From Saccharobesus litoralis (GTDB lineage Bacteria; Pseudomonadota; Gammaproteobacteria; Enterobacterales; Alteromonadaceae), in contig NZ_CP026604.1 of the NCBI RefSeq assembly GCF_003063625.1, positions 4,132,065-4,196,064 of the forward strand: DNA of 64,000 bases, in the 5' to 3' direction. Within the stretch, counting starts at the first letter, position 1. Each line of letters begins with the position of its first letter. Of this stretch, positions 30,233-38,967 are shown one piece after another. The position numbers and the translations under genes were made by a program. The notes under the pieces were generated by a model. The model worked only from the letters and a program-made list of their open reading frames with translations, was not told where the DNA came from and searched no databases.

Positions 30233-31180
30233 TTAGCTAGCTGATGTCGTCTCGTGAGCCACTTCATTTATTAGGCGTCTTAGCCATATGTGACTGGCAT
30301 CGTGATGTAATAAGGGACTCCATATCATTTTTAGTTCCATTTCTGGAATACTAATAGGCGCTTTACTGATCAACACATTGTCAAATTGTTGATAATTTGA
30401 CGTAGCTCGTTTAGGCACAGTCACTATCATATGCTTTTTAAGCGCAAGCTGCATAGCCACATGGTAATTTCGAGTAAATACCGCAATTTTACGCTTTTTA
30501 CCAATATCTGTTAGAGCATCATCAACCCAGCCTAACTTACTCACATCGGTAGTATCCATACCTACACCAACACCAAAACCGGTTTTACTTACCCAAATAT
30601 GCTGAGCCTCTAAATACTCATCTAAGGTCACTACATCACCAGCAATGGCATCTTTGTGGGTTAAGCAGACAAACTCATCCATCCAAATTCTTTTTTGATG
30701 AAAAGAAATCGGCAAGTCTTCAAATCGATTGATGGCCATATCAATTTTACCCGCTTCAACGTCGTGAAATGTTACATCACTCGGGGTCATGATATCTAAG
30801 GCGACATTAGGCGCTTCATCACTCAAACGCGACAACAAAGGCGGCAATAAAGTGGATGCAGCATAATCGCTAGCCATTATCCGATACACTCTATCACTGG
30901 TTTCTGGAATAAATTCAGTTGACGGTTGTAATGCTTCTTCTAGTTCAAGCAATATGCGCCTAACCACCGGCTGTAATGTACGCGCCTTTTCCGTAGGTGA
31001 CATGCCATCACTTGTTCTCACCAGTAACGGATCATTTAATAAAGTTCTGAGTCTTTTTAGACCATTACTCATGGCTGGTTGAGTAATTTTAAGTTGATTA
31101 GCTGCACGAGTTACATTTTGTTCACGTAACAGTACATCTAAATAAATAAGCAGATTCAGGTCAACGTTTGCTATATTCAT
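30233..31180 (-). CDS. LysR-family transcriptional regulator
   Basis: 315 aa. An N-terminal winged helix-turn-helix (about 5-65) has the LysR pattern QNVTRAANQLKITQPAMSNGLKRLR...LLVR. A periplasmic-binding-like effector domain (about 93-305) follows, starting VYRIMASDYA. The HTH resembles the NodD/PcaQ-like branch, but the target and co-inducer cannot be told. It is divergent from the HDOD gene across 163 bases, which makes that gene or its own promoter the first candidate target. Confidence 0.92.
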   Translation of the reverse strand: MNIANVDLNLLIYLDVLLREQNVTRAANQLKITQPAMSNGLKRLRTLLNDPLLVRTSDGMSPTEKARTLQPVVRRILLELEEALQPSTEFIPETSDRVYRIMASDYAASTLLPPLLSRLSDEAPNVALDIMTPSDVTFHDVEAGKIDMAINRFEDLPISFHQKRIWMDEFVCLTHKDAIAGDVVTLDEYLEAQHIWVSKTGFGVGVGMDTTDVSKLGWVDDALTDIGKKRKIAVFTRNYHVAMQLALKKHMIVTVPKRATSNYQQFDNVLISKAPISIPEMELKMIWSPLLHHDASHIWLRRLINEVAHETTSAS

Positions 31181-31343
31181 TTAATTAATGGTTTTACCAA
31201 TTATTTATTCACTAAATAAATATACGCTTTTTCTACAAAGGTTTAAACTTTATTTATGCATCTTATGTTTATAATTTAGATTAATGCTCTGAATTACCAC
31301 TAACTGCGAGAGCATTACAAATTAATTAAAGTGGAGAATTTAC

Positions 31344-32213
31344 ATGGCACAAGCCTTAGATATGGCGATAATTGATAGTGCGCTTGAAAATTTTCAAATT
31401 CCCCCTCGCCCTGACCTACTTATCGAGCTGCAAAAGGAAATTGAAAAGCCGGAACCTAGTGTAGTGAACATTGCTAACCTAGTTAACCAAGATCTCGCTA
31501 TTACCAATTTTACGCTAAAAGTCGTTAACTCACCTATGTTTGGTTTTCCGAAAAAGGTGACCTCAATCAATCATGCCTGCTCATTTTTAGGCCTGACTAA
31601 ATTAGTCAAGCTTGTTACCAGTATCTTATTAAGGTATGAATTTTTAAAAGATGAAGGTAATAACTTTGAAACAGCCTTGTGGGGTAGCTCAGCTTTACTA
31701 GCGGATGCTTGTTTTGCCATCGCGCAATATTTAGATTTAGCGCAGCCAGACGATGCTTATAGCGTGGGTATGTTTCATAACGCCGGAATGGCCCTCATTT
31801 TACAACAACAACCAGAATATTCTGAATTACTCAAAGAAGCCTATGAACAAGAACACCTCACATTGGGTTTATATGAAGAAGAAAATATAGCGACCTCGCA
31901 TGAAGTCCTTGGTTTTTTAATTGCGCAACAATGGGGAATAGATAGCGCAATAAGTAATGTCATTGCCTATCATCACTCGCACAACATAATTATGACCACA
32001 GGCTCCTACGAAGAAAAACAATTATTCAGTGTGCTTAAGTTAGCCGAGCATATGATCAATCTGCCCAGTTTGCTAACCAAGACGGATATCGACATTGAAT
32101 GGCAAAAACACGGTGGACAAATATTAGACTACTTAGAACTGGAAGACTATCAATTACAAGATTTAGGTGAAATGTTGTACGGTTTTGGCGTTGCAAATAT
32201 TTTTCATGATTAG
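31344..32213 (+). CDS. HDOD domain protein
   Basis: 289 aa. The HDOD fold (about 12-215) is recognised by IPPRPDLLIELQKEIEKPEPSVVNIANLVNQDLAIT, INHACSFLGLTKL and VGMFHNAGMALI. It is a degenerate relative of HD hydrolases; the paired HD metal residues are not clear, so a signalling rather than enzymatic role is likely. HDOD proteins are linked to regulation and c-di-GMP signalling. A good ribosome-binding site (GTGGAG) precedes the ATG. The gene is single, ending at a clear terminator. Confidence 0.85.
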   Translation: MAQALDMAIIDSALENFQIPPRPDLLIELQKEIEKPEPSVVNIANLVNQDLAITNFTLKVVNSPMFGFPKKVTSINHACSFLGLTKLVKLVTSILLRYEFLKDEGNNFETALWGSSALLADACFAIAQYLDLAQPDDAYSVGMFHNAGMALILQQQPEYSELLKEAYEQEHLTLGLYEEENIATSHEVLGFLIAQQWGIDSAISNVIAYHHSHNIIMTTGSYEEKQLFSVLKLAEHMINLPSLLTKTDIDIEWQKHGGQILDYLELEDYQLQDLGEMLYGFGVANIFHD

Positions 32214-32238
32214 TGAAAAATAGTCATATCTGCTAACA

Positions 32239-32267
32239 TAGCCGACTGATTTAAGTCGGCTTTTTTT
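32239..32267 (+). terminator. Rho-independent terminator of the HDOD gene
   Basis: AGCCGAC and GTCGGCT arms around TGATTTAA are followed by TTTTTTT. The tract ends only a few bases before the sbcB ATG, so sbcB must be expressed from a nearby promoter or by readthrough. Confidence 0.88.
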
Positions 32268-32273
32268 ATCACT

Positions 32274-33713
32274 ATGTCACAGCAACAATCACCCTCTATC
32301 CTTTGGTATGACTTTGAAACGTGGGGCACCTCTCCAAAATATGATCGCCCATGTCAATTTGCAGGCATACGTACCAACTACGATTTAGAAATTATTGGCG
32401 AACCGCTTAATTTTTATTGCTATCCTGCTAGTGACTATTTACCTCAACCTCAAGCCTGTTTAATCACTGGGATAACGCCGCAACTTACATTTAAAAAAGG
32501 CACAAATGAACATCAATTTATGAAGAAAATTCATCATGAATTGATGCAGCCGAATACGGTTAGCTGTGGGTACAACACAATCCGCTTCGACGATGAAGTC
32601 ACACGCTACAGCTTATACCGTAATTTATTTGAACCTTTCAGTCGAGAATGGAAAAACGGCAATAGCCGATGGGACATAATAGACATGGTCAGAACCTGTT
32701 ATGCATTGCGCCCAGAAGATATTGAATGGCCAGAACGTGAGCCAGGTATACCTAGCTTTAAATTAGAACATTTAACAAAAGCTAATGGTTTAGAGCACTA
32801 CGCTGCGCATGATGCATTGAGTGACGTATATGCGACAATTGATATTGCTAAACTGATCAAATCCAAACAACCGAAACTTTTTTCGTATCTATTTTCGTTA
32901 CGCAATAAGCACAAAGTAAAAGAATTACTTGATTTAGAAGGCCTAACTCCACTGGTTCATATTTCATCAAAAATCCCTAGTTCACAAGGTTGCTGTACTT
33001 GGATAGTGCCAATTGCATGGCATCCGACTAACGCCAATGCCGTTATCGTTTTAGATTTAACCAAATCAGCACAACCACTAACCGAGTTAGATACACAAGC
33101 CCTTAAACAGAAACTATTTACGTCTTCACAAGACTTACAACCTGATGAAGAGCGTCTCCCAATAAAACTGGTGCATATAAATAAATCACCTGTATTAGCA
33201 ACCGCTAAAAGCTTATCTCCAGACAATGCAGAAAGATTAGGCATAGACAGGCAACAGTGTTTAACTAATTTACAGTGGATTAAACAAAATCATTCAGCTG
33301 TAAAACAAAAAGTTATCGACCTTTATCAAGCCATGGAGTTTGAAACAGAATCTGACGCAGACTTTGCTTTGTATGATGGTTTTATTCAAGACAATGACAA
33401 ACAATGGCTAGAAAAAATACAATGTAGCCAGCCTGAGCACTATGCAGCCATGACACCCGCTTTTAATGATCCTCGCTTACAAACCTTATGGTTTAGATTT
33501 AAAGCACGTAATTATCCAGACACGCTAAACGAAGCTGAACAATTAAAGTGGCAAGTATTTTGTCGGGAAAGACTGACTCAAAACATACATAAAACGCAAT
33601 TAACATTAGAAGAGTTTGCCCAAGAGTTAGAAAATTTGGCCGAAACAGTCCAAAATGATGAAAGTAAAATAAAAATCCTTAAAGCGCTATACCAATACAT
33701 TCAAAACTTATAA
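32274..33713 (+). CDS. sbcB: Exodeoxyribonuclease I
   Basis: 479 aa, the usual length. DEDDh exonuclease motif I is WYDFETWG (D13, E15), followed by FNTIRFDDE-like YNTIRFDDEVTRYSLYRN and AHDALSDVYATI. The C-terminal half is the SH3-like and helical part of ExoI. Known role: 3' to 5' degradation of single-stranded DNA in recombination and mismatch repair. Its start lies just after a terminator hairpin. Repeat copy 2 starts 77 bases after its stop. Confidence 0.95.
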   Translation: MSQQQSPSILWYDFETWGTSPKYDRPCQFAGIRTNYDLEIIGEPLNFYCYPASDYLPQPQACLITGITPQLTFKKGTNEHQFMKKIHHELMQPNTVSCGYNTIRFDDEVTRYSLYRNLFEPFSREWKNGNSRWDIIDMVRTCYALRPEDIEWPEREPGIPSFKLEHLTKANGLEHYAAHDALSDVYATIDIAKLIKSKQPKLFSYLFSLRNKHKVKELLDLEGLTPLVHISSKIPSSQGCCTWIVPIAWHPTNANAVIVLDLTKSAQPLTELDTQALKQKLFTSSQDLQPDEERLPIKLVHINKSPVLATAKSLSPDNAERLGIDRQQCLTNLQWIKQNHSAVKQKVIDLYQAMEFETESDADFALYDGFIQDNDKQWLEKIQCSQPEHYAAMTPAFNDPRLQTLWFRFKARNYPDTLNEAEQLKWQVFCRERLTQNIHKTQLTLEEFAQELENLAETVQNDESKIKILKALYQYIQNL

Positions 33714-33789
33714 CAATAATTGTCAGTTTGGTTACAGTTTATGTCATTAAACTATTTTGTTTTTTAGGGGTATTACACCTATATTAACT

Positions 33790-34013
33790 ATAGTCTTCTC
33801 GCTCAGGTTTTATGGTTCATTGTCTGCGCTTACTCGCCCCAATCACATAATAGAGAATATGCTCATGGGGCCTCGAAGCTTGCCTACATGGATGTAGGTA
33901 AGGAGCGTGAGCACGGATGCGGTAGCTTTGACGGCTTTGCTTACATGGATGTAAGTACTTAGGTTTCGTCTGGAACTAGAAACCTGCCCCTAAAACCCGA
34001 TCGCTTTGACTAT
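33790..34013. repeat. Dispersed MITE-like intergenic repeat, copy 2
   Basis: Starts ATAGTCTTCTCGCTCAGG and ends CCGATCGCTTTGACTAT. This copy lacks the left module (about 47 bases from TCGACTTTGG to TTTAGGCA), with TACTC joined directly to GCCCCAATC. It contains both optional modules: A (CCTACATGGATGTAGG hairpin, GCGTGAGCA) and B (CTTACATGGATGTAAG hairpin, then AGGTTTC...GAAACCT). The central GAGAATATGCTC has one mismatch against the perfect palindrome of the others. The 485-base gap 33714-34198 holds this repeat and otherwise AT-rich sequence with no gene seen. Confidence 0.9.
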
Positions 34014-34198
34014 GTAAATGTAATTAAAAGCATTAAACTGCGGGGATAACACTGTTTTACGGCGTAAATCATTAAAATTAGCATAAGTTAATATAGTTTA
34101 ATTGTATATGTAGTCGACTATTAGTATTATTCCTGAATAAAGCCGTAATATTCCACAAACGGTTTGTCTCGATTTGTTTTTCAAGAGGTTTTGTTCTT

Positions 34199-34831
34199 GT
34201 GGCTATACCAGATTATGTCCCAGAAGATATCGCAGCGATTTTAGAAAAAGATGCACACGGTATCAGTTTTCCTTGTCGCTCTGGCTGTCAAATGCGATTC
34301 ATTCGTAAAAAAAAGGATTTGGGCGGTTTTTATTCGTATAACCAATGGGGCGGCATAGAAAAAGCCCTACGTGCTGCTATGAGTCGTAATAAACAACTCA
34401 AAGCTTTGCATCCGACTAGCAAGATACGTAGAGTACGACGCCCTACTCCCGACACAAGTTGTGGCTTTAATGGCGTAGGCTTTCGTGAAAAAATTGATAA
34501 GCGACGTAATGAAGTCGAACGATTTTTTTGGGTAAGCTATCGAAAAAATGACAAACCAGCGGTCAAAACATTTTCTTTAGGTTACACCGCCTTTGATGCT
34601 GATCTTCATTTACATGCTTATCGTACTGCTATCCAATTCCGTCAAGAATGGGATGCAATGGGTGACGATACTAATTTTGACAAGTATAAATCTTGGCGAA
34701 AAGTCCGATTATACGATCCGGGTTATCCTAAGTTTGAACTTAAACGCCGCCGTCGTCGCAAAGGGGAAAAACTTCCTGAAGGTGAACGCTTACCCGATCA
34801 AGTACAAACCAATGAAGAGCTTAGCGAATAG
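34199..34831 (+). CDS. Unrecognised basic protein, possible tandem AP2-like DNA-binding domains
   Basis: 210 aa from a GTG start, with AAGAGG about 10 bases upstream. I do not recognise a named family. Two segments have the same outline: about 20-66 (GISFPCRSG...SYNQWGGIEKALRAAMSR) and 92-150 (GVGFREK...FFWVSYRKN...KTFSLGYTAFDADLHLHAYRTAIQFRQ). The outline is a G-V/I-x-F strand, a W/F-containing strand, and a helix with spaced Ala and Arg. This recalls the three-strand-plus-helix AP2/integrase-arm domain. The tail is very basic (KRRRRRKGEK near 182-191). DNA binding is inference only. It lies 186 bases after repeat copy 2 and 30 before the peroxidase gene. Confidence 0.7.
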   Translation: MAIPDYVPEDIAAILEKDAHGISFPCRSGCQMRFIRKKKDLGGFYSYNQWGGIEKALRAAMSRNKQLKALHPTSKIRRVRRPTPDTSCGFNGVGFREKIDKRRNEVERFFWVSYRKNDKPAVKTFSLGYTAFDADLHLHAYRTAIQFRQEWDAMGDDTNFDKYKSWRKVRLYDPGYPKFELKRRRRRKGEKLPEGERLPDQVQTNEELSE

Positions 34832-34861
34832 AGTGAAAGCTTAATACTATCCACATAAAAA

Positions 34862-35356
34862 ATGGATAAATCACTCACTACTTCGTTTTATGCTCTCGAA
34901 TGCGTTCAAGCATCGGGTGATCTGTTTCAATTCAAACAACTTGAAGATAAAGTCGTACTCATTGTCAACACAGCTAGTGAGTGTGGCTTTACGCGCCAAT
35001 ATAAACAGCTTCAAGCCTTATACACTAAATATCAGCACTTAGGCTTTACTATTTTAGCCTTCCCATGTAATCAGTTTGGCAAACAAGAACCGAGTTCCAA
35101 TGAGCAAGTGATTGAATTTTGCCAAACTCGTTTTCAAGTCAATTTCCCCATCATGAGTAAATCAGATGTTAATGGAAAACAAGCCAACCCTGTTTTCAAG
35201 TTTTTGAAAAAACAGCAACCTGGATTACTAGGCAGTGAGTTTATTAAATGGAATTTCACTAAGTTTCTTGTCGATCTCCACGGCAATGTTGTTAAGCGTT
35301 TCTCTCCCAAAATACCTCCTATTGATATAGCTCAAACAATCGAAACATTGTTATAA
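34862..35356 (+). CDS. Glutathione peroxidase family thiol peroxidase
   Basis: 164 aa. Peroxidatic cysteine C41 lies in NTASECGFTRQYKQL (a Cys, not selenocysteine). Gln and Trp partners are in FPCNQFGKQEP and KWNFTKFLVD. Cys-type GPx proteins in bacteria, such as BtuE, usually use thioredoxin or glutathione to reduce peroxides; the reductant here cannot be told. It begins 30 bases after the unknown basic-protein gene and may be cotranscribed with it. Confidence 0.92.
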   Translation: MDKSLTTSFYALECVQASGDLFQFKQLEDKVVLIVNTASECGFTRQYKQLQALYTKYQHLGFTILAFPCNQFGKQEPSSNEQVIEFCQTRFQVNFPIMSKSDVNGKQANPVFKFLKKQQPGLLGSEFIKWNFTKFLVDLHGNVVKRFSPKIPPIDIAQTIETLL

Positions 35357-35414
35357 AAAGACAATATAAAAAGCATTACAATATCAGACAAACTGCCAAA
35401 CAAGGATTGAGGAT

Positions 35415-36416
35415 ATGTTCAAGGTCGCGGTATTTAGCAGTAAATCTTATGACAAAAAATTTCTTAGTCGCTATGAAAAACAATACGGTATTTGCCTAGA
35501 TTTTTTCGAACATAGGCTCACTACCGGTTCAGTACAACTAGCCCAAGGATATGATGCAATTTGTGTATTTGTTAACGATGAATTAAATAGTCAGGTATTA
35601 ACTCAACTCGCTAGCTACAATATACGTACCATTGCCTTGCGCTGTGCAGGCTATAACAATGTCGATATCACAACAGCAGCTAAATTAAAGTTTAGTATAG
35701 CGCGTGTGCCTGAATACTCGCCGCAAGCGGTAGCTGAGCATGCTGTAGGCCTTATGTTGACGCTCAGCCGTAAATTCCATAAAGCCTATAATAGAGTAAA
35801 AGAAGACAATTTTGCACTCGATGGTTTATTAGGATTCAACTTATATCAAAAAACAGTAGGCGTGATTGGTACTGGCCACATTGGCAAAGCCTTGTGCCAA
35901 ATATTACAAGGGTTTAGTTGCCAAATAATCGCTTACGATCCTACACCTAACACAGATCTAATAACGACTGGTGTTCAATATAAACCTCTCGATACGGTAT
36001 TAAACCAAGCTGATATTATTTCTTTACATTGCCCCTTGACCCCAACAACCCAACATCTGATAAATGAAGATACCATAGCGAAAATGAAAAACGATGTGAT
36101 GTTGATTAATACCAGTCGAGGTGGGCTAATTGATACGCATGCGATAATTAGCGCTTTAAAAAATCAACGTATAGGCTATTTGGGTTTAGATGTTTATGAA
36201 CTAGAAAGTGAACTGTTTTTCGAAGATAAATCAGATGAAATCATTCAAGATGATGATTTTCAACGACTACTCACCTTTCCAAATGTGATGATCACCGGAC
36301 ACCAAGGTTTTTTTACACAAGAAGCATTAGATACCATAGCATCGACAACCTTAGACAATTTAAGCTTATTACTAAACAAGCAACCCTGTCATAATTTATG
36401 TCAGTTATTGAAATAA
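35415..36416 (+). CDS. ldhA: D-lactate dehydrogenase, fermentative (2-hydroxyacid dehydrogenase family)
   Basis: 333 aa. NAD-binding GVIGTGHIGKALCQIL is near 150-165, catalytic Arg in TSRGGLID and His in GHQGFFT near the end. The N-terminal pattern VFSSKSYDKKF and IALRCAGYNNVD is close to E. coli LdhA as I know it, rather than to the serA or ghrB branches. Known reaction: pyruvate plus NADH to D-lactate. It converges with scpA with only 10 bases between stops, and a good GAGGAT Shine-Dalgarno precedes the ATG. Confidence 0.9.
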   Translation: MFKVAVFSSKSYDKKFLSRYEKQYGICLDFFEHRLTTGSVQLAQGYDAICVFVNDELNSQVLTQLASYNIRTIALRCAGYNNVDITTAAKLKFSIARVPEYSPQAVAEHAVGLMLTLSRKFHKAYNRVKEDNFALDGLLGFNLYQKTVGVIGTGHIGKALCQILQGFSCQIIAYDPTPNTDLITTGVQYKPLDTVLNQADIISLHCPLTPTTQHLINEDTIAKMKNDVMLINTSRGGLIDTHAIISALKNQRIGYLGLDVYELESELFFEDKSDEIIQDDDFQRLLTFPNVMITGHQGFFTQEALDTIASTTLDNLSLLLNKQPCHNLCQLLK

Positions 36417-36426
36417 GGTTAGTGTT

Positions 36427-37248
36427 TTACGTCCCAGCGGCTCGAATATGAACATCACCTAGCGCTTGGCTTTGTTCTACTTGCACTAGTTTTTCTTTGA
36501 CTAGCTCAAGAATAGCCAGAAAAGTCACCACCACACCGGCTTTTCCTTCACTAAAGTCAAAAAAGGTACGAAAAGGTAAGTAATCCGAACCCTTTAGCTT
36601 TTCTAACACTCTAGTCATGCGCTCACGCGTTGATAACACCTCAGGTGTAATATGATGATGCTTAAAATTTTCAACCCGCTTTAAAATATGGCCAAACGCT
36701 AAAACCAAGTCTTGTATATCAACCTTAGGTTGAATAACGACTGGTTTACAGTTTTCAGCAACACTGACTTGCTCAGTAAAGATATCGCGATTAGCACGCG
36801 GGATCTCATCAATATTTTCCGCCGCCGATTTAAATTGTTCATACTCTTGTAACCGACGGACCAACTGTGCACGAGGATCGTCTTCATCATCGTCTTCAGT
36901 TTGCGTTCGTGGTAACAACAAACGAGATTTAATTTCCGCTAAAATAGCAGCCATAACTAAGTATTCAGCTGCCAGTTCTAAGTTCATTTCCTTCATCACT
37001 TCCACGTACTCCATGTACTGCTCAGTGATGTGGCGAATAGGTAAATCAACAATATCAAACTTTTGCTTACGAATTAAATAGAGTAGTAAATCGAGCGGCC
37101 CTTCAAAAGCTTCAAGTATCACCTCAAGTGCATCAGGTGGAATAAACAAGTCATCAGGCTGAGCTATTACCGCTTCACCACGCACATAAGCAAAAGCTTG
37201 TGCACTGGCTTCATGGTCGTCTTGATTTACTGAACTCAGGGTATCCAT
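36427..37248 (-). CDS. scpA: Segregation and condensation protein A
   Basis: 273 aa. The kleisin N-terminus FEGPLDLLLYLIRKQKFDIVDLPI and ITEQYMEYVE, and the C-terminal winged helix VVTFLAILELVKEKLVQVEQ, are diagnostic. Known role: bridges SMC heads in the SMC-ScpAB condensin. It follows yciO after 7 bases. scpB and rluB, which usually come next in related genomes, are absent: the opposite-strand ldhA lies there instead. Confidence 0.95.
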   Translation of the reverse strand: MDTLSSVNQDDHEASAQAFAYVRGEAVIAQPDDLFIPPDALEVILEAFEGPLDLLLYLIRKQKFDIVDLPIRHITEQYMEYVEVMKEMNLELAAEYLVMAAILAEIKSRLLLPRTQTEDDDEDDPRAQLVRRLQEYEQFKSAAENIDEIPRANRDIFTEQVSVAENCKPVVIQPKVDIQDLVLAFGHILKRVENFKHHHITPEVLSTRERMTRVLEKLKGSDYLPFRTFFDFSEGKAGVVVTFLAILELVKEKLVQVEQSQALGDVHIRAAGT

Positions 37249-37255
37249 ATATTAA

Positions 37256-37876
37256 TTACTCAAAAAAGCTGGTATCACCATTGCCAGTTCGTATTATCTC
37301 AGGTGAATCTTCACTGTAATCAACAACCGTTGTTGGTGTTTCACCTAAGTAGCCACCGTGTATAATCAAATCGACATGGTGCTCCAATACATCACGAATA
37401 TGATCAGGATCACTCTCTGCCTGCTCCTGCCCTGGCAATATCAAAGTAGAAGACATTATAGGCTCGCCCAGCTCAGCAAGTAAATCGAGGGCGATTTGAT
37501 TATTAGGTATACGCAAGCCTATGGTTTTCTTTTTAGGATTTTGTAAACGCTTAGGCACATCTTTAGTGGCTTTAAAAATAAAGGTATAGGGACCCGGCGT
37601 TGCACTTTTAAGTGCCCTAAACGCTTGATTACCTACCTTTGCATAATTGGAAAGTTCAGACACATCGCTACAAACCAAAGTGAAATTATGGCTTTTCTCT
37701 AAGTCTCGAATTCGACAAATACGATCTAAAGCCGACTTGTCGCCTATAGAGCATCCAATCGCATAACCAGAGTCGGTAGGATAAACAACAACACCACCCG
37801 ACTTAATAATTTCAACCGCTTGTTTAATTAAGCGCGCTTGCGGGTTTTCTGGATGAACGTAAAAAAATTGGCTCAT
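37256..37876 (-). CDS. yciO: YciO, Sua5/YrdC-like protein
   Basis: 206 aa, exactly the YciO length. The Sua5/YrdC domain shows GGVVVYPTDSGYAIGCSI, KSHNFTLVCSDVSEL, PGPYTFIFKATKDVP and IGLRIPNNQIALDLL. Relatives TsaC and TsaC2 make threonylcarbamoyl-AMP; YciO's own activity is weaker or debated. It lies between rnm and scpA, the conserved order. Confidence 0.93.
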   Translation of the reverse strand: MSQFFYVHPENPQARLIKQAVEIIKSGGVVVYPTDSGYAIGCSIGDKSALDRICRIRDLEKSHNFTLVCSDVSELSNYAKVGNQAFRALKSATPGPYTFIFKATKDVPKRLQNPKKKTIGLRIPNNQIALDLLAELGEPIMSSTLILPGQEQAESDPDHIRDVLEHHVDLIIHGGYLGETPTTVVDYSEDSPEIIRTGNGDTSFFE

Positions 37877-37901
37877 GCCAAGTTCCTTATAAATAAATTA
37901 A

Positions 37902-38774
37902 TTACTGGCTTAATTGCGCTTCCGGCCAATCATGCCATACAGGTGTCGCACTATCAGGTAACTTTAGATCTCTACCGAGTTCGCTGTAGCGACTAATAAA
38001 ATGAAAATCAGAGCCAACCGAGGCAGTTAAATTAAGTTCATTAGCATATTGTTGGATCTGGATCCGTTCATTAGGAGATTGACGTGCCATCCCAACTTCA
38101 ATTGCCTGCCCTTGGTGTTCAGCAAAATAACGAACTAATTTACGTACCCATTTATTAGTTAAATCATATCGTGTGGGATGTGCAAGCACACTTATTCCGC
38201 CTGCGTCACGGATCCAACTTATGGCTTGTTCAATACTTATCCAACCTGGTGCTACATAGGCTTTACCATTTTTACCCAAATATTTGCTAAACGCTTGATC
38301 AAAACTCGCTACATAACCTCGCTCGACTAAATATTTAGCAAAATGAACACGACTAATAGATCCACCTTTTGCATACCGAGATGCGCCAGCTAATGGATTT
38401 TCCACACCGCAGTTTTCTAATTTTTTCGCGTAACGTTCGGCTCGCGCTCGACGCGTATCCGCTTGCTCGGCTAACCTTTGCTTAAATTGAGGACAAGACT
38501 CATCAACTTTAAGACCCACAATATGGATCTCTTGGCCATGCCAACTAGTTGATATTTCAACGCCACTGATCAATCGCAAGCGTAACTTGTATTTTTCAAT
38601 AGCTTTATGCGCTCTTGCAATAGCATCAATCGTATCATGATCAGTAATTGCTAAAACATTGACTTGTAAATTATCCGCGCGAAGTACTAGCTCTTCAGGT
38701 GTTAAGCTACCGTCAGAGCATGTCGTATGGCTATGTAGATCTATTTTTAACTGGGTCACGTAAAATTCAAACAC
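37902..38774 (-). CDS. rnm: PHP-domain 5'-3' exoribonuclease Rnm (TrpH/YciV)
   Basis: About 290 aa. PHP-domain metal motifs are DLHSHTTCSDGSL, ITDHDTIDA, GVEIST and, at the C-terminus, VGSDFH. Known role (formerly TrpH/YciV): removal of 5' ends from small RNAs, and hydrolysis of pAp. The longest start is GTG at 38774; a second in-frame GTG five codons on (before TQLKIDLHSH) is equally possible. It is divergent from the trp operon, the usual position for this gene. Confidence 0.92.
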   Translation of the reverse strand: MFEFYVTQLKIDLHSHTTCSDGSLTPEELVLRADNLQVNVLAITDHDTIDAIARAHKAIEKYKLRLRLISGVEISTSWHGQEIHIVGLKVDESCPQFKQRLAEQADTRRARAERYAKKLENCGVENPLAGASRYAKGGSISRVHFAKYLVERGYVASFDQAFSKYLGKNGKAYVAPGWISIEQAISWIRDAGGISVLAHPTRYDLTNKWVRKLVRYFAEHQGQAIEVGMARQSPNERIQIQQYANELNLTASVGSDFHFISRYSELGRDLKLPDSATPVWHDWPEAQLSQ

Positions 38775-38834
38775 TCACAAAAAGTAATTTTTAGTTGACT
38801 TTATATCACTAAATCGGTTTTATTAGTGCATCGG

Positions 38835-38862
38835 TTGAACAATTCAACCACCACTGTATTTA
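38835..38862 (+). promoter_or_regulatory. Candidate trp promoter
   Basis: TTGAAC (38835-38840), 16 bases, then TATTTA (38857-38862), about 48 bases before the trpL ATG. No clear TrpR operator (CTAG inverted repeats) was recognised. The 340-base gap 38775-39114 holds this promoter, trpL and the attenuator. Confidence 0.4.
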
Positions 38863-38910
38863 GTTTAGCTTATTCGGTAAACAGATATTTATCGATTGAT
38901 AGGAAAATCA

Positions 38911-38967
38911 ATGAACTATTTAATGAATCATAACACAGTTCGTCCTTGGTGGTGGCACTCGACATAG
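38911..38967 (+). CDS. trpL: trp operon leader peptide TrpL
   Basis: The 18-codon frame reads MNYLMNHNTVRPWWWHST, then TAG. Three consecutive Trp codons (TGG TGG TGG) near the end are the sensor of tryptophan supply. AGGAAA sits about 7 bases before the ATG. It lies upstream of trpE with a complete attenuator, so the assignment does not depend on length. Known mechanism: ribosome stalling at the Trp codons favours the antiterminator. Confidence 0.93.
   Translation: MNYLMNHNTVRPWWWHST

Noticed and set aside
33714-34198. Degenerate gene or insertion-sequence remnant
   Set aside because: Besides repeat copy 2 the gap has no frame with recognisable protein; no transposase fragments were seen.
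38835-38880. Possible TrpR operator near the trp promoter
   Set aside because: The only inverted repeats there (GTTGAA/TTCAAC) do not resemble the CTAG-based TrpR site, so it was not called.
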